Shown here one piece after another: positions 1-8,977 of a stretch of 64,000 nt of DNA. Under the pieces are notes generated by a model, which was given only the letters and a program-made list of their open reading frames with translations, made no database searches and was not told the DNA's origin. Source of the stretch: Cryomorphaceae bacterium BACL29 MAG-121220-bin8 (lineage in GTDB: Bacteria > Bacteroidota > Bacteroidia > Flavobacteriales > Flavobacteriaceae); the NCBI GenBank assembly GCA_905181705.1, contig CAJIYP010000003.1:372001-436000 (forward strand). Direction: 5' to 3'. Numbering within the stretch: position 1 is the first letter of the stretch; each line of letters begins with the position of its first letter. A program made the translations under genes and the position numbers.

Positions 1-1
1 G

Positions 2-76
2 GAGAAAATTAATTGTTTAAAAAGTGTTACTGGCGCAATAAAAGACCACTCTTCAGGAAAAATATTTAAAAATTAA
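2..76 (+). CDS. Possible 3' end of an unidentified gene entering from the left edge
   Basis: A frame open from base 2 encodes 24 residues and stops at TAA 74-76; it ends in DHSSGKIFKN. It would overlap the end of the convergent DUF1080 gene by 11 bp, a spacing common in this compact genome. Too short for any family assignment; it could be chance. Confidence 0.3.
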   Translation, partial: EKINCLKSVTGAIKDHSSGKIFKN

Positions 77-731
77 TACCTAAATCAGATTTTTTAAACT
101 CATGAATTCTAATATTTTTCCATTTTACTTTTATTCCCCCGCCATCGTGAATTTGTAAAGCTATTCTTCCATCTGCATCACCTATTTTTTCATCAGAATA
201 AGTAATCATTTGTTTACCATTAAGAAAAGTAGTTACAGAATCTTCATAAACTTTGATTGTTAACTTATTCCAGTCCCCCATTTTTAAAGAAGAATCTTTA
301 CCATCAAGAGGCTTTATCAACCACCCTCTTCCGTATGATTCGTAAATTCCACCCGTAAATAATCCTGGAGGAGCCACTTCAACTTGCCAGCCGCTAACTT
401 TAGTTCCATCGACAGTAGATCTAAAAAATACTCCACTATTTCCATTTGCTTCTTGTTTAAATTCAAGATTTAAAATAAAATTTTTATAAAACTTTTCTGT
501 TCCTAAATAACCATATTTAGCGTCAGGACCACTTTCACAAACTAAAAGCCCATCTTCTACATACCAATTTTCAGTTCCGTAGACTATCCAACCACTTAAA
601 TCTTTTCCGTTAAACAAATCATTATAGTCTAATTTACTTCCACTTATCACAGTTTTATTATCATTTTTAATTTCTTTTTTAGGATAATTAGTGATTGTGT
701 GTTTCAGGCGATAGTATTCGTACCGATGCAC
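66..731 (-). CDS. DUF1080 (3-keto-disaccharide hydrolase-like) protein, N-terminus uncertain
   Basis: The 221-residue protein is a single DUF1080 domain (about residues 35-215), a concanavalin-like beta-sandwich of the 3-keto-disaccharide hydrolase family. Typical pieces are LFNGKDLSGW near residue 40, NSGVFFRS near 98, GDWNKLTIKVYED near 152 and a C-terminal RIALQIHDGGGIKVKWKNIRIHE. Members are usually exported carbohydrate-active proteins or lipoproteins. Here the only in-frame start is GTG at 731 and no signal peptide follows it. An ATG at 785-787 in another frame begins a short hydrophobic leader (MKNIFCSYLLTHFF) that runs into a stop at 704-706, so the true N-terminus may be lost through a frameshift between about 704 and 731. 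Substrate cannot be told. Confidence 0.75.
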   Translation of the reverse strand: MHRYEYYRLKHTITNYPKKEIKNDNKTVISGSKLDYNDLFNGKDLSGWIVYGTENWYVEDGLLVCESGPDAKYGYLGTEKFYKNFILNLEFKQEANGNSGVFFRSTVDGTKVSGWQVEVAPPGLFTGGIYESYGRGWLIKPLDGKDSSLKMGDWNKLTIKVYEDSVTTFLNGKQMITYSDEKIGDADGRIALQIHDGGGIKVKWKNIRIHEFKKSDLGINF

Positions 732-871
732 ATGAACTTAGTGTTAAAGAAATGAGTTAATAAATATGAGCAAAAAATGTTTTTCATTTTAATTAATGTT
801 GGTATCTTAAAAATACTAAAATTATTCATAAATTAATGAATGAAAAGATTAATAATCTTAAAAAATAAATC

Positions 872-1963
872 ATGAAAAAATTGACTTTAATATTAATAAT
901 TTTAATCACTTTCAACACTTATTCCCAAAAAAGAAAAGTATTTTTTAAAAGTTCTAAAGGAAACTTTCTGATTTCTTCTGATTTACATATACACAGTGTG
1001 TTTTCCGATGGTGAAGTGTGGCCAAGTATTAGGATTAAAGAGGCAAGAAGAGATAGCCTTGATTTAATCTCTTTAACTGAGCATTTAGAATATTTAAGTT
1101 ACAGAAATGACATAATTATTCCTGACAGAAATAGATCTTATATAGTTTCTAAAGGGTTATTACAAAAAGAAGAGGTATTAACCGTTGTTAACGGAACAGA
1201 AATTACAAAACCAATGCCACCAGGTCATTTTAATGCAATCTTTATAAAAGATGCTAACCCACTTTTAAATCCTGATGGTAAAGTAGCGATTCAAGAAGCC
1301 AATAATCAAGGTGCTTTTGTGTTTTGGAACCATCCAAATTGGGTAGAAAACAGAGATGATGGTATAGCTAGACTAGATGCTTTACATAAAGAATTATTGG
1401 AGGAAAAATTGTTTCATGGAATAGAAGTTGTAAATGAACACACCTATTCAGAAGAAGCTTTAGAAATTGCTCTATCAAATAATTTAACTATAATGGGAAC
1501 TAGTGATATTCACGGATTAATTGATTGGGAGTATGAAAAAAAAGATGGAGGCCATAGACCAATTACATTCATTATTTCTAAAAATAGAACTATTAAAAGT
1601 ATAAGGGATGCGTTATTTAATCAAAAAACATTTGTTTGGCATAAAGATATGTTAATTGGAAAAGAGGAAAATATTCTTCCTATAATCGATGAGAATTTAA
1701 CAATTACTAGTAAAGGTTACTATAAAAAAATAGTCACCGTTAATATTAAGAATCATAGTGTAGTTCCCTACAAATTAAAATATTTAGGTGAGTATACGTT
1801 TCATAGCTATAATTCCTTTTTGGAAGTCCCAGCAAGGGGAGAAATAAACGTAACGATTAAAACAAAAGAAATATTGGACTCAATTGAAATGAAATTTCAA
1901 TTTTTAAACATTGTTACAGCTCCAAAAAAATTTCTAGAAATAACCAAGTCAGTTGACTTATAA
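872..1963 (+). CDS. Exported PHP-domain phosphoesterase (Sb-PDE-like)
   Basis: A 363-residue protein with an N-terminal signal peptide (MKKLTLILIILITFNTYSQ) followed by a PHP metal-dependent phosphoesterase domain. Metal-ligand motifs visible are DLHIHSVFSDG near residue 39, SLTEHLEYL near 68, NHPNW near 152, EHTYSE near 188 and TSDIHG near 210. The C-terminal 100 residues are an extra beta-rich domain. Family members hydrolyse phosphodiester or phosphomonoester bonds with two or three bound metals; the closest described group by architecture is the Sb-PDE phosphodiesterases. It acts in the periplasm or outside the cell. The stop is 10 nt before the galM-like gene, so the two are probably co-transcribed. 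Substrate unknown. Confidence 0.8.
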   Translation: MKKLTLILIILITFNTYSQKRKVFFKSSKGNFLISSDLHIHSVFSDGEVWPSIRIKEARRDSLDLISLTEHLEYLSYRNDIIIPDRNRSYIVSKGLLQKEEVLTVVNGTEITKPMPPGHFNAIFIKDANPLLNPDGKVAIQEANNQGAFVFWNHPNWVENRDDGIARLDALHKELLEEKLFHGIEVVNEHTYSEEALEIALSNNLTIMGTSDIHGLIDWEYEKKDGGHRPITFIISKNRTIKSIRDALFNQKTFVWHKDMLIGKEENILPIIDENLTITSKGYYKKIVTVNIKNHSVVPYKLKYLGEYTFHSYNSFLEVPARGEINVTIKTKEILDSIEMKFQFLNIVTAPKKFLEITKSVDL

Positions 1964-1973
1964 AATAATTTTG

Positions 1974-3101
1974 ATGAAAAATCAATTTTATTTTTTATTA
2001 TTATTATTCACCTTTTTTTTGAACCAATCTTGTAATATGAAAACAGATATCAAACTTTTAAACAAGAAAGATTTTATAAAAAATATAAATGGAAAAGAAA
2101 TAGGCCTTTATGTTTTAAAAAATAAAAATGGTTTAATAACTGAAATTACTAATTATGGAGCTAGAGTTGTTTCATTGTGGACGCCTGATTTAAATGGAAA
2201 TTTTGAAGATATTGTTTTAGGGTTTGATAATATAGATAATTATATAAATGCCGATGAGAAGTACTTTGGAGCGACAATTGGAAGATATGGAAACAGAATT
2301 AAGGATGGAAAGTTCATAATTAATTATAAAGAATATTATTTAGAAAAAAATAATGGCTCAAATCATCTTCATGGGGGGGAAAAAGGATTTAGTGATGTTA
2401 TTTGGGAAGCCAACCAAATTAATGAGCAGGCATTGGAACTGAAATATCTTTCTAAAAATATGGAAGAAGGCTACCCAGGAAATTTAGACATAAAAGTTGT
2501 TTATAATTTAAATGACTCTGATGAATTAAAAATAGAATACTTTGCTAGCACAGATGAATCTACTTATGTAAACTTAACACATCATTCGTTTTTTAATTTA
2601 CAAGGTGCAGGAAATGAAACAATTAATGACCACTTACTTTATATAAATGCTAATTCAATTACTCCTGTTGATGAAACATTAATCCCTACAGGTGACATAG
2701 AATTAGTGGTAAACACCCCATTTGACTTTACTTTACCAACCATAATAGGAAAAAGGGTTGATGAAGATAATAATCAATTAAATTATGGAAAAGGATACGA
2801 TCACAATTATGTGCTTAATAATTCAAAATCAAAAGAAATAATTGCAGCAAAAGTGTTTGAAATGAAATCTGGAAGAACATTAGAGGTTTATACTAATGAA
2901 CCCGGAATGCAGTTTTATGGAGGAAATTTCTTAAGTGGCAGTATTGGAAAACACAATAAAGTTTACAAAAAAAGATCTGCATTTTGTCTTGAAACTCAAC
3001 ATTTTCCAAACAGTCCTAATCAAGAAAATTTCCCGAATACGCTTCTAAAACCTAATGAAGAATATTATTCAATTTGTATATATAAATTTTCTACAAATTA
3101 A
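1974..3101 (+). CDS. Aldose 1-epimerase (galactose mutarotase), lipoprotein
   Basis: Interconverts alpha and beta anomers of aldoses. The ATG at 1974 is chosen over an upstream TTG (1953) because it begins a clean lipoprotein signal (MKNQFYFLLLLFTFFLNQSC), placing the enzyme in the periplasm or outer membrane. Family motifs are GATIGRYGNRIKDGKF, NGSNHLHGGEKGF, the catalytic histidine region NLTHHSFFNLQG, GYDHNYVLN, and the catalytic glutamate segment CLETQHFPNSPNQ near the C-terminus. Length (about 375 aa) is normal for secreted GalM of Bacteroidota. Located 10 nt after the PHP phosphoesterase. Confidence 0.88.
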   Translation: MKNQFYFLLLLFTFFLNQSCNMKTDIKLLNKKDFIKNINGKEIGLYVLKNKNGLITEITNYGARVVSLWTPDLNGNFEDIVLGFDNIDNYINADEKYFGATIGRYGNRIKDGKFIINYKEYYLEKNNGSNHLHGGEKGFSDVIWEANQINEQALELKYLSKNMEEGYPGNLDIKVVYNLNDSDELKIEYFASTDESTYVNLTHHSFFNLQGAGNETINDHLLYINANSITPVDETLIPTGDIELVVNTPFDFTLPTIIGKRVDEDNNQLNYGKGYDHNYVLNNSKSKEIIAAKVFEMKSGRTLEVYTNEPGMQFYGGNFLSGSIGKHNKVYKKRSAFCLETQHFPNSPNQENFPNTLLKPNEEYYSICIYKFSTN

Positions 3102-3171
3102 TTATTAGTTTGTTTTTCATCATGTAAAAAGATTTTCTCAATGGATGTTTACCTTACTTTTAATAAAACAT

Positions 3172-3198
3172 TAAAAAAACCTCACTAATTAAGTGAGG
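3172..3198 (-). terminator. Intrinsic terminator after tRNA-Arg and the dcw operon
   Basis: On the minus strand a perfect 7-bp stem CCTCACT/AGTGAGG (3192-3198 with 3180-3186) with a 5-nt loop is followed by seven T residues. It lies 10 nt beyond the 3' end of the tRNA, so it can end the tRNA transcript and any read-through from yqeY. Confidence 0.8.
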
Positions 3199-3207
3199 AG
3201 TATTTTG

Positions 3208-3281
3208 TGACTCAGGGAGGATTCGAACCCCCAACCCTCAGAGCCGAAATCTGATATTCTATCCAGTTGAACTACTGAGCC
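3208..3281 (-). tRNA. tRNA-Arg (anticodon UCG)
   Basis: A 74-nt cloverleaf: acceptor GGCTCAG/CTGAGTC (one G-U pair), D arm with AACTGG, anticodon stem TCAGA/TCTGA enclosing loop TTTCGGC (anticodon TCG, reading CGA/CGN arginine codons), and T arm GGGGGTTCGAATCCTCC. Discriminator base A; CCA is not encoded. It begins only 7 nt after the yqeY stop codon and ends before a strong terminator, so it may be processed from the end of the dcw transcript. Confidence 0.95.
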
Positions 3282-3288
3282 ATGTAAT

Positions 3289-3738
3289 TTAAGAAAGTTT
3301 AGTCCGGACTATATTAGAAATAGTTTTTCCATCTGCCGTACCAGATAATTGTTTGGATGCCATTCCCATGATTTTACCCATGTCTTTCATTCCAGATGCC
3401 CCAGTTTTATTTATTAAATCTGATATAATTTTTTCAATCTCATCTACACTCATTTGTTTAGGTAAAAAACGTTCGATTATTTTATATTGATTAAACTCAA
3501 CTTCAGCAAGCTCAGAACGATTTTGAGAGATATAAATCTCTGCACTTTCTTTTCTTTGCTTAACTAATTTTTGTAAAATTTTAATTTCATCCTCTTTCGA
3601 AACGCCTGATGAGTTTCCTTTTTGAGTTTGAGCTAAAAGCAATGCAGATTTAACAGCCCTTAAAGATTCTAAAGAAACCGTATCTTTTTCTTTCATTGAA
3701 ACCATTATAGATTCTGATATTTTATCGATTAATGCCAT
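3289..3738 (-). CDS. GatB/YqeY domain-containing protein
   Basis: A 149-residue YqeY-type protein (MALIDKISESIMVSMKEKD start, EVEFNQYKIIERFLPKQMS in the middle, GMKDMGKIMGMASKQLSG near the end). The family resembles the tRNA-binding tail domain of GatB; its own function is not settled. The ATG at 3738 is preferred to a TTG one codon earlier. It lies 34 nt after ftsZ and 7 nt before tRNA-Arg; yqeY following ftsZ is a common arrangement in Flavobacteriia. Confidence 0.9.
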   Translation of the reverse strand: MALIDKISESIMVSMKEKDTVSLESLRAVKSALLLAQTQKGNSSGVSKEDEIKILQKLVKQRKESAEIYISQNRSELAEVEFNQYKIIERFLPKQMSVDEIEKIISDLINKTGASGMKDMGKIMGMASKQLSGTADGKTISNIVRTKLS

Positions 3739-3772
3739 CAAATATTTTTTAACAAATTTAGTTTAAAAAAGA

Positions 3773-5608
3773 CTAATCAACATTGTCATGTAAAAATGAA
3801 TTATTTGTTCTAAGATTAATTTCTCCATTTGAATCCTCACTAACACTTGTCCTAGAAGCTTTTGTAGATTCAAATTCATTTAAATCGACTCCCGCACGTT
3901 TAAAAGCAGGTTCATTTTCCATTTCTAATATTCTTTTAGCTTTAGAAAAATTATAGTTATACTCTTTTAATTTTATTTTTCTAGCTTCAGTTCTTTTTGC
4001 CAAGCCTTCAGCTATTGAACTATTAATAGGATTAAAAACTCTTTTATTCTCATTTATTTCCAAAGAATTAGATTGATCTTTTAATTTAGCATAGTCGTCA
4101 ATCCCAGATTTTTTTATATCGGCTCCATTTACTTCATTTACTGGAATAATATGAACTGGATCATTCACAATTATATCATTTACATCTTCAATAAGCTCAT
4201 GAACTATTTTATCTGAATACTCATTATGTTTAACGATTGGCATATCAAAGTCTAAAGAAACCTGGTCTGCAGATTCAACTAGTTCTGGTTCATTTACATT
4301 AAATGACATATCATCAATTACAATTTCTTCTTCTTTGATATTCATATCAAAATTTATTTCTTCAAAAGAAACCTCCATTTTATTGATTTTATTTTTAGAT
4401 ATCATTTCAGATTCAACTCTCTGATTATCAATATTAATTTTATTAGTTGAGTCTAACGATATATCTGTGTTTTTAAAATCAATTGAATGAGATGAAAAAT
4501 CAAATTGAAGGGGAATTTTTTCTTCTGAATCATTATCATCATTAAAATTTTGTATTATCTCGTTATTATCATCCAAGCTGTGAATAATTTTTTTAGGATC
4601 TGTATGTAAGATTTCCTCTTGTTGATTAGGGTCAAACCCAGTTGCTATCACAGTTACAGAAATAGAACTTTCTAATAAATCATCTTCTCCTACTCCCATA
4701 ATTATATTAGCGCCGTGACCAGCTCTCTCTTGTATATAATCATTTATTAAACCTATTTCATCTATTGTAATTTCTTCTTTTCCTGAAACAATTAATAGTA
4801 ATACGTTTTTAGCGCCTGTTATTCTATTATCATTTAACAAAGGAGAATCTAATGCAGAAGAAATAGCCTCAATTGATCTTTTTGAACCAGAAGCAACAGA
4901 AGATCCCATTATTGCGTTTCCACTATTATGTAAAACTGTTTTTGCATCTTTTAAATCAATATTTTGAGTATAATGGTGGGTAATAACTTCTGCAATTCCT
5001 TTAGAAGCAGTCGCCAATACTTCATCTGCTTTAGCAAAACCTTCTTTAAAACCTAGATTTCCATATATATCTCTTAGTTTATTATTATTAATAACAATTA
5101 ATGCATCTACTTGCTTTCTTAACTTATCTACTCCAATTTTAGCTTGTTCAGATCTTATTTTACCCTCAAATTGAAATGGCATTGTTACAATTCCTACGGT
5201 CAAAATATCCATTTCTTTAGCAAGTTTTGAAATGATTGGAGCAGCACCAGTACCAGTTCCTCCACCCATACCTGCCGTAATGAAAACCATTTTAGTATTG
5301 GTTTCAAACATTTTTCTAATATCATCAAAACTTTCAACAGCTGCTTGTTCCCCAATTTTAGGATTTGCACCCGCACCTAAACCCTCTGTAAGAGTTATTC
5401 CAAGTTGAATTTTATTTTCTACAGGACTATTTTCTAATGCTTGAGAATCTGTATTACAGACTACAAAATCTACTCCTTTTATTCCTTTGGAATGCATATA
5501 GTTAATTGCATTACTTCCTCCTCCTCCAACTCCTATTACCTTAATTACGTTACTCTGATTTTTGGGTAAATCAAATGGAAGATTATTAATTTCTGGATTT
5601 AATTGCAT
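3773..5608 (-). CDS. ftsZ: Cell division protein FtsZ
   Basis: Tubulin-like GTPase that polymerises into the Z ring. The nucleotide-binding glycine motif GGGGSNA is at about residues 28-34 and the tubulin signature GGGTGTGAAP near 115; the T7 loop segment NIDLKDAKTVLHN carries the catalytic aspartates. The globular domain ends near residue 330, followed by a very long, acidic, low-complexity linker to about 540 and a conserved C-terminal end NNSFLHDNVD typical of flavobacterial FtsZ. At 611 aa it is much longer than E. coli FtsZ (383), all of it in the linker. Starts 10 nt after ftsA. Confidence 0.97.
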   Translation of the reverse strand: MQLNPEINNLPFDLPKNQSNVIKVIGVGGGGSNAINYMHSKGIKGVDFVVCNTDSQALENSPVENKIQLGITLTEGLGAGANPKIGEQAAVESFDDIRKMFETNTKMVFITAGMGGGTGTGAAPIISKLAKEMDILTVGIVTMPFQFEGKIRSEQAKIGVDKLRKQVDALIVINNNKLRDIYGNLGFKEGFAKADEVLATASKGIAEVITHHYTQNIDLKDAKTVLHNSGNAIMGSSVASGSKRSIEAISSALDSPLLNDNRITGAKNVLLLIVSGKEEITIDEIGLINDYIQERAGHGANIIMGVGEDDLLESSISVTVIATGFDPNQQEEILHTDPKKIIHSLDDNNEIIQNFNDDNDSEEKIPLQFDFSSHSIDFKNTDISLDSTNKINIDNQRVESEMISKNKINKMEVSFEEINFDMNIKEEEIVIDDMSFNVNEPELVESADQVSLDFDMPIVKHNEYSDKIVHELIEDVNDIIVNDPVHIIPVNEVNGADIKKSGIDDYAKLKDQSNSLEINENKRVFNPINSSIAEGLAKRTEARKIKLKEYNYNFSKAKRILEMENEPAFKRAGVDLNEFESTKASRTSVSEDSNGEINLRTNNSFLHDNVD

Positions 5609-5618
5609 AATTATTTTT

Positions 5619-6926
5619 TTATTCGGCGTTATCTAAAAAAGTTTTAAGTGACTCAGTAAATCTTTCAAAAATGGTTGTTCTTTCGTTTACTTCAACTTCA
5701 CCATTATTTTCAATATTATTATTTAATTCATTATTATCTTCAATATTTTCGTTATCCTTATTTTTTTTAACTTTAGTTGAATTCATGACAAGACCTACTG
5801 CAGTTGCATACATTGGGCTTGAAATCTCAATTGAGTTATTACCAGCTAAATGTTCACTTGGATAACCAAGTCTTGTATCCATTCCTGTAATATATTCGAC
5901 TAATTGTTTGAGGTGTTTGAGTTGACTTCCTCCCCCTGTCAGAACAATTCCTCCTATTAACTTCTTTTTTTGTTCTTCATGTCCGTAGTTTTTAATTTCG
6001 ATATAAACTTGTTCAATAATTTCAACAACTCTAGCATGTATTATTTTGGATAAGTTTTTAAGAGTAATTTCTTTTGGTTCTCTTCCTCTAAGACCTGGAA
6101 TCGAAACAATTTCATTTTCTTTATTTTCTCCTGGCCAAGCCGAACCAAACTTAACTTTTAATAATTCAGCTTGTTTTTCAATAATAGAACACCCCTCTTT
6201 TATATCATCAGTGATTACATTTCCTCCAAATGGAATTACCGATGTGTGTCTAATTATTCCATCTTTAAAAATAGCCAAGTCTGTTGTTCCTCCTCCGATA
6301 TCAATTAAAGCAACCCCGGCTTCTTTTTCTTCTTGACTTAGAACAGCATCTGAAGAAGCTATGGGTTCGAGAGTAATTCCTTCAAAATCAATTCCAGCAC
6401 TTTTTATACACCTAGCAATATTTTTTATTGATGAAACCTGACCAACTACAACATGAAAATTCGCCTCTAATCTTCCGCCAAACATTCCTATAGGTTCTTT
6501 AATTTCTCCTTGTCCATCAACTTTATATTCCTGAGGAAGGACGTGAATAATTTCTTCGCCAGGAAGCATAACTAATTTATAAACCTGGTTTATTAGACTT
6601 TCTAAATCATCCTGATCAATAACTTGATCAGAATTTGTTCTGGTTATGTAATCACTATGTTGTAAACTTCTTATATGCTGACCTGCAATACCTACAATTA
6701 CTTTTTCAATTTTTTCAGATGAATCTGACTCGGCTTCATGAATTGCAGCTTGAATTGATTGAATGGTTTGGGTTATGTTATTAACTACACCACGATGAAC
6801 TCCAAGACTTTTAGATTTTCCAATTCCAATAATTTTTAATTTATTGTACTCATTTAATGAACCAATCATTGCTACTATTTTTGTAGTACCAATATCCAAT
6901 CCTACAAATAAATTTTTTCCTTCCAT
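5619..6926 (-). CDS. ftsA: Cell division protein FtsA
   Basis: Actin-like ATPase that tethers FtsZ to the membrane. The phosphate-1 motif FVGLDIGTTKIVAMIG is at the N-terminus, phosphate-2 motif ALIDIGGGTTDLAIF near residue 212 and adenosine motif GIVLTGGGSQLKHL near 335. A Lys/Asn/Glu-rich stretch follows residue 385 and the protein ends in a probable amphipathic membrane-targeting helix (TTIFERFTESLKTFLDN). The ATG at 6926 is one nucleotide after the ftsQ stop and is preferred over a TTG 18 nt upstream inside ftsQ. 435 aa. Confidence 0.96.
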   Translation of the reverse strand: MEGKNLFVGLDIGTTKIVAMIGSLNEYNKLKIIGIGKSKSLGVHRGVVNNITQTIQSIQAAIHEAESDSSEKIEKVIVGIAGQHIRSLQHSDYITRTNSDQVIDQDDLESLINQVYKLVMLPGEEIIHVLPQEYKVDGQGEIKEPIGMFGGRLEANFHVVVGQVSSIKNIARCIKSAGIDFEGITLEPIASSDAVLSQEEKEAGVALIDIGGGTTDLAIFKDGIIRHTSVIPFGGNVITDDIKEGCSIIEKQAELLKVKFGSAWPGENKENEIVSIPGLRGREPKEITLKNLSKIIHARVVEIIEQVYIEIKNYGHEEQKKKLIGGIVLTGGGSQLKHLKQLVEYITGMDTRLGYPSEHLAGNNSIEISSPMYATAVGLVMNSTKVKKNKDNENIEDNNELNNNIENNGEVEVNERTTIFERFTESLKTFLDNAE

Positions 6927-6927
6927 A

Positions 6928-7635
6928 TTATTTTTTTTGAACAATTACTTGATTTCTAAAATTCAAATTAATTGAACTTGCTTTATCTAAAATACTGTCA
7001 TTTAATGCAGATTTATAAAATGCTTTATAATTTTTAAATCGGTTTTTGTATTGATTTAAATCTTTCATTTTAACTATATAAGAAAAATTATTTACATGAA
7101 AAATAAATTCATTATTTATAATTTCTAAGCCTATTATATGACCATTTAAAAAATTGTCATTTTTAAAATAATCACCCAACATACCTAAACTTATCAATTT
7201 AGTAGAATCAATGTCTTTTAAAATCAAAGGGATTCTTTCTGAATAATTTTTAGATAATGGCATTTTATCTCCACTTGAATCAATATAATATTTGTCCTTT
7301 AAAACTCTAAACACTGGTTCTTTTTCTATAATTTTAATACCTATTTCACTATCTAAACTCAACGAAACTTCAGCAGAATATATAAATGCATTCTTATTAA
7401 TTATTCTTTCTAAACTCCCCAAATTTAAATTTCTTTTCATAAGCTTTAAAGAAATGGAATCACTTTGTTTTAACAATTTATCAACCGATTCTACAGATAT
7501 AAACTTAAATTTAGAATCTAGGTAATTTATACTGTCAAAATCAATTGTTCTTTCTCCATTTCTAATTATACTAAAAGCTGCTAAAAAAATAACTAAAAAA
7601 AACATTGTCAATAATTTCAGTACTCTTAATCTCAT
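6928..7635 (-). CDS. ftsQ: Cell division protein FtsQ (FtsQ/DivIB-like)
   Basis: A 235-residue single-pass membrane protein: short cytoplasmic start (MRLRVLKLL), one transmembrane helix (TMFFLVIFLAAFSII), then a POTRA-like segment (residues about 35-105, ending in IIEKEPVFRVLKDKYYIDSSG) and a beta domain. In the divisome FtsQ bridges early and late proteins. Bacteroidota versions are divergent; the call rests on topology, the EKxPxxR-like motif, and its place between murC (1-nt gap) and ftsA (1-nt gap). Confidence 0.88.
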   Translation of the reverse strand: MRLRVLKLLTMFFLVIFLAAFSIIRNGERTIDFDSINYLDSKFKFISVESVDKLLKQSDSISLKLMKRNLNLGSLERIINKNAFIYSAEVSLSLDSEIGIKIIEKEPVFRVLKDKYYIDSSGDKMPLSKNYSERIPLILKDIDSTKLISLGMLGDYFKNDNFLNGHIIGLEIINNEFIFHVNNFSYIVKMKDLNQYKNRFKNYKAFYKSALNDSILDKASSINLNFRNQVIVQKK

Positions 7636-7636
7636 T

Positions 7637-8977
7637 TTAATTTAATATTGCATTTTTAATTTTTTCTACTTCCTTTGAAATATCACCAGCACCCATAACT
7701 ACTATTACATCAGATTCAGATTTAATAATATAATCTGTTAAGTCATCCCTTTCAAGTAATATTTTTTTATTATTATCAATTCTATTTAACAGTTCTTTTG
7801 AATCAATTCCAATAATAGGGTCTTCTCTTGCTGGATAAATATTCATTAATACTATCTCATTAAACTTTGATAACTCATATGCAAAATCATCCATAAAATC
7901 TTTAGTTCTTGAAAATAAATGAGGTTGAAAAACTGCCATTATTTTTTTTGTGGGATATAATGAATAAACAGAGTCACTTATTGCTTTAATTTCTTTAGGA
8001 TGATGAGCATAATCATCTATCAATATCTTAGGGGATTTTAACACATAGCTAAACCTTCTTTTTACCCCTTTAAATGTTCCAAAAGATTTAACCAAATCAT
8101 CATCATTAATTTTTAAGTTCTTGCAAATTGCAAAAGCAGCTAATGCATTACACACATTGTGCTTACCAGGCATATTAAACTTAATATTTTTACATAATGA
8201 ATTTGGATATTTAACATCAAAATAAACGCAGTCATCTTCAACTCTATAGTTTTCAACAGAATAGTCCGCTTTAGGACTAAAACCATAATCAATTCCATTT
8301 ATCGGCAAATCAAAACTTTTAAAAAGGACTCCATCTTTTTCTAAATTATCAGCAAATTCTTTAAAAGTTTCCTGCAATTCTTTTGGTGAATTATAAACAT
8401 CTAAATGATCGGAATCAATTGATGTTATACACGCTATATTAGGTTTTAAAGTTAGAAATGATCTGTCAAATTCGTCAGCCTCAACTAGCACTATCTCTTG
8501 TCCATTTTCAATCAAATTACTATTGTAATTTTCTGAAATCCCACCAATAAAGGATGTAAAGCTGATGTTATTTTCATAAAGCAAATGTGATAAAATAGTT
8601 GAAGTTGTTGTTTTTCCGTGTGTTCCAGCTATTGCGATACAAAATTTATTTTGAGAAATAAGCCCTAAAACTTGTGATCTTTTTAAAACATGAAAACCAT
8701 TTTTTACAAAATAATCTAATTGAATATTATCATTTGAAATAGCTGGTGTATACACAATTAATGTGTTTGAACAATCCATAAAATGAGAGGGTATATTATT
8801 CAAATTTAAATTAAAGTTGATGTGCACTCCATTATTTATTAAAGTTTGTGTTAAGTCTGTTTTTGTTTTATCATAACCAGCTACTAATTTTCCGCTATTT
8901 AAAAAATATAAAGCAATAGAAGACATTCCAATACCACCAATACCAATAAAATATACTTTACTATAATTTATTTCCAT
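7637..8977 (-). CDS. murC: UDP-N-acetylmuramate--L-alanine ligase MurC
   Basis: Adds L-alanine to UDP-MurNAc in the cytoplasm. N-terminal Rossmann motif FIGIGGIGMSSIA, ATP-binding loop GTHGKTTTSTIL near residue 118, DEFDRSFL near 168, IDSDHLDVY near 188, the central GxHNVCNALAA segment near 271 and IDDYAHHPKEI near 317 are all present. 446 aa is normal. The start overlaps the end of murG by 17 bp and its stop is 1 nt from ftsQ. Confidence 0.97.
   Translation of the reverse strand: MEINYSKVYFIGIGGIGMSSIALYFLNSGKLVAGYDKTKTDLTQTLINNGVHINFNLNLNNIPSHFMDCSNTLIVYTPAISNDNIQLDYFVKNGFHVLKRSQVLGLISQNKFCIAIAGTHGKTTTSTILSHLLYENNISFTSFIGGISENYNSNLIENGQEIVLVEADEFDRSFLTLKPNIACITSIDSDHLDVYNSPKELQETFKEFADNLEKDGVLFKSFDLPINGIDYGFSPKADYSVENYRVEDDCVYFDVKYPNSLCKNIKFNMPGKHNVCNALAAFAICKNLKINDDDLVKSFGTFKGVKRRFSYVLKSPKILIDDYAHHPKEIKAISDSVYSLYPTKKIMAVFQPHLFSRTKDFMDDFAYELSKFNEIVLMNIYPAREDPIIGIDSKELLNRIDNNKKILLERDDLTDYIIKSESDVIVVMGAGDISKEVEKIKNAILN

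Noticed and set aside
851..870. Inverted repeat AAGATTAATAATCTT before the PHP gene as terminator or operator
   Set aside because: Very AT-rich 6-bp arms in AT-rich DNA, followed by A rather than T on the plus strand; expected by chance.
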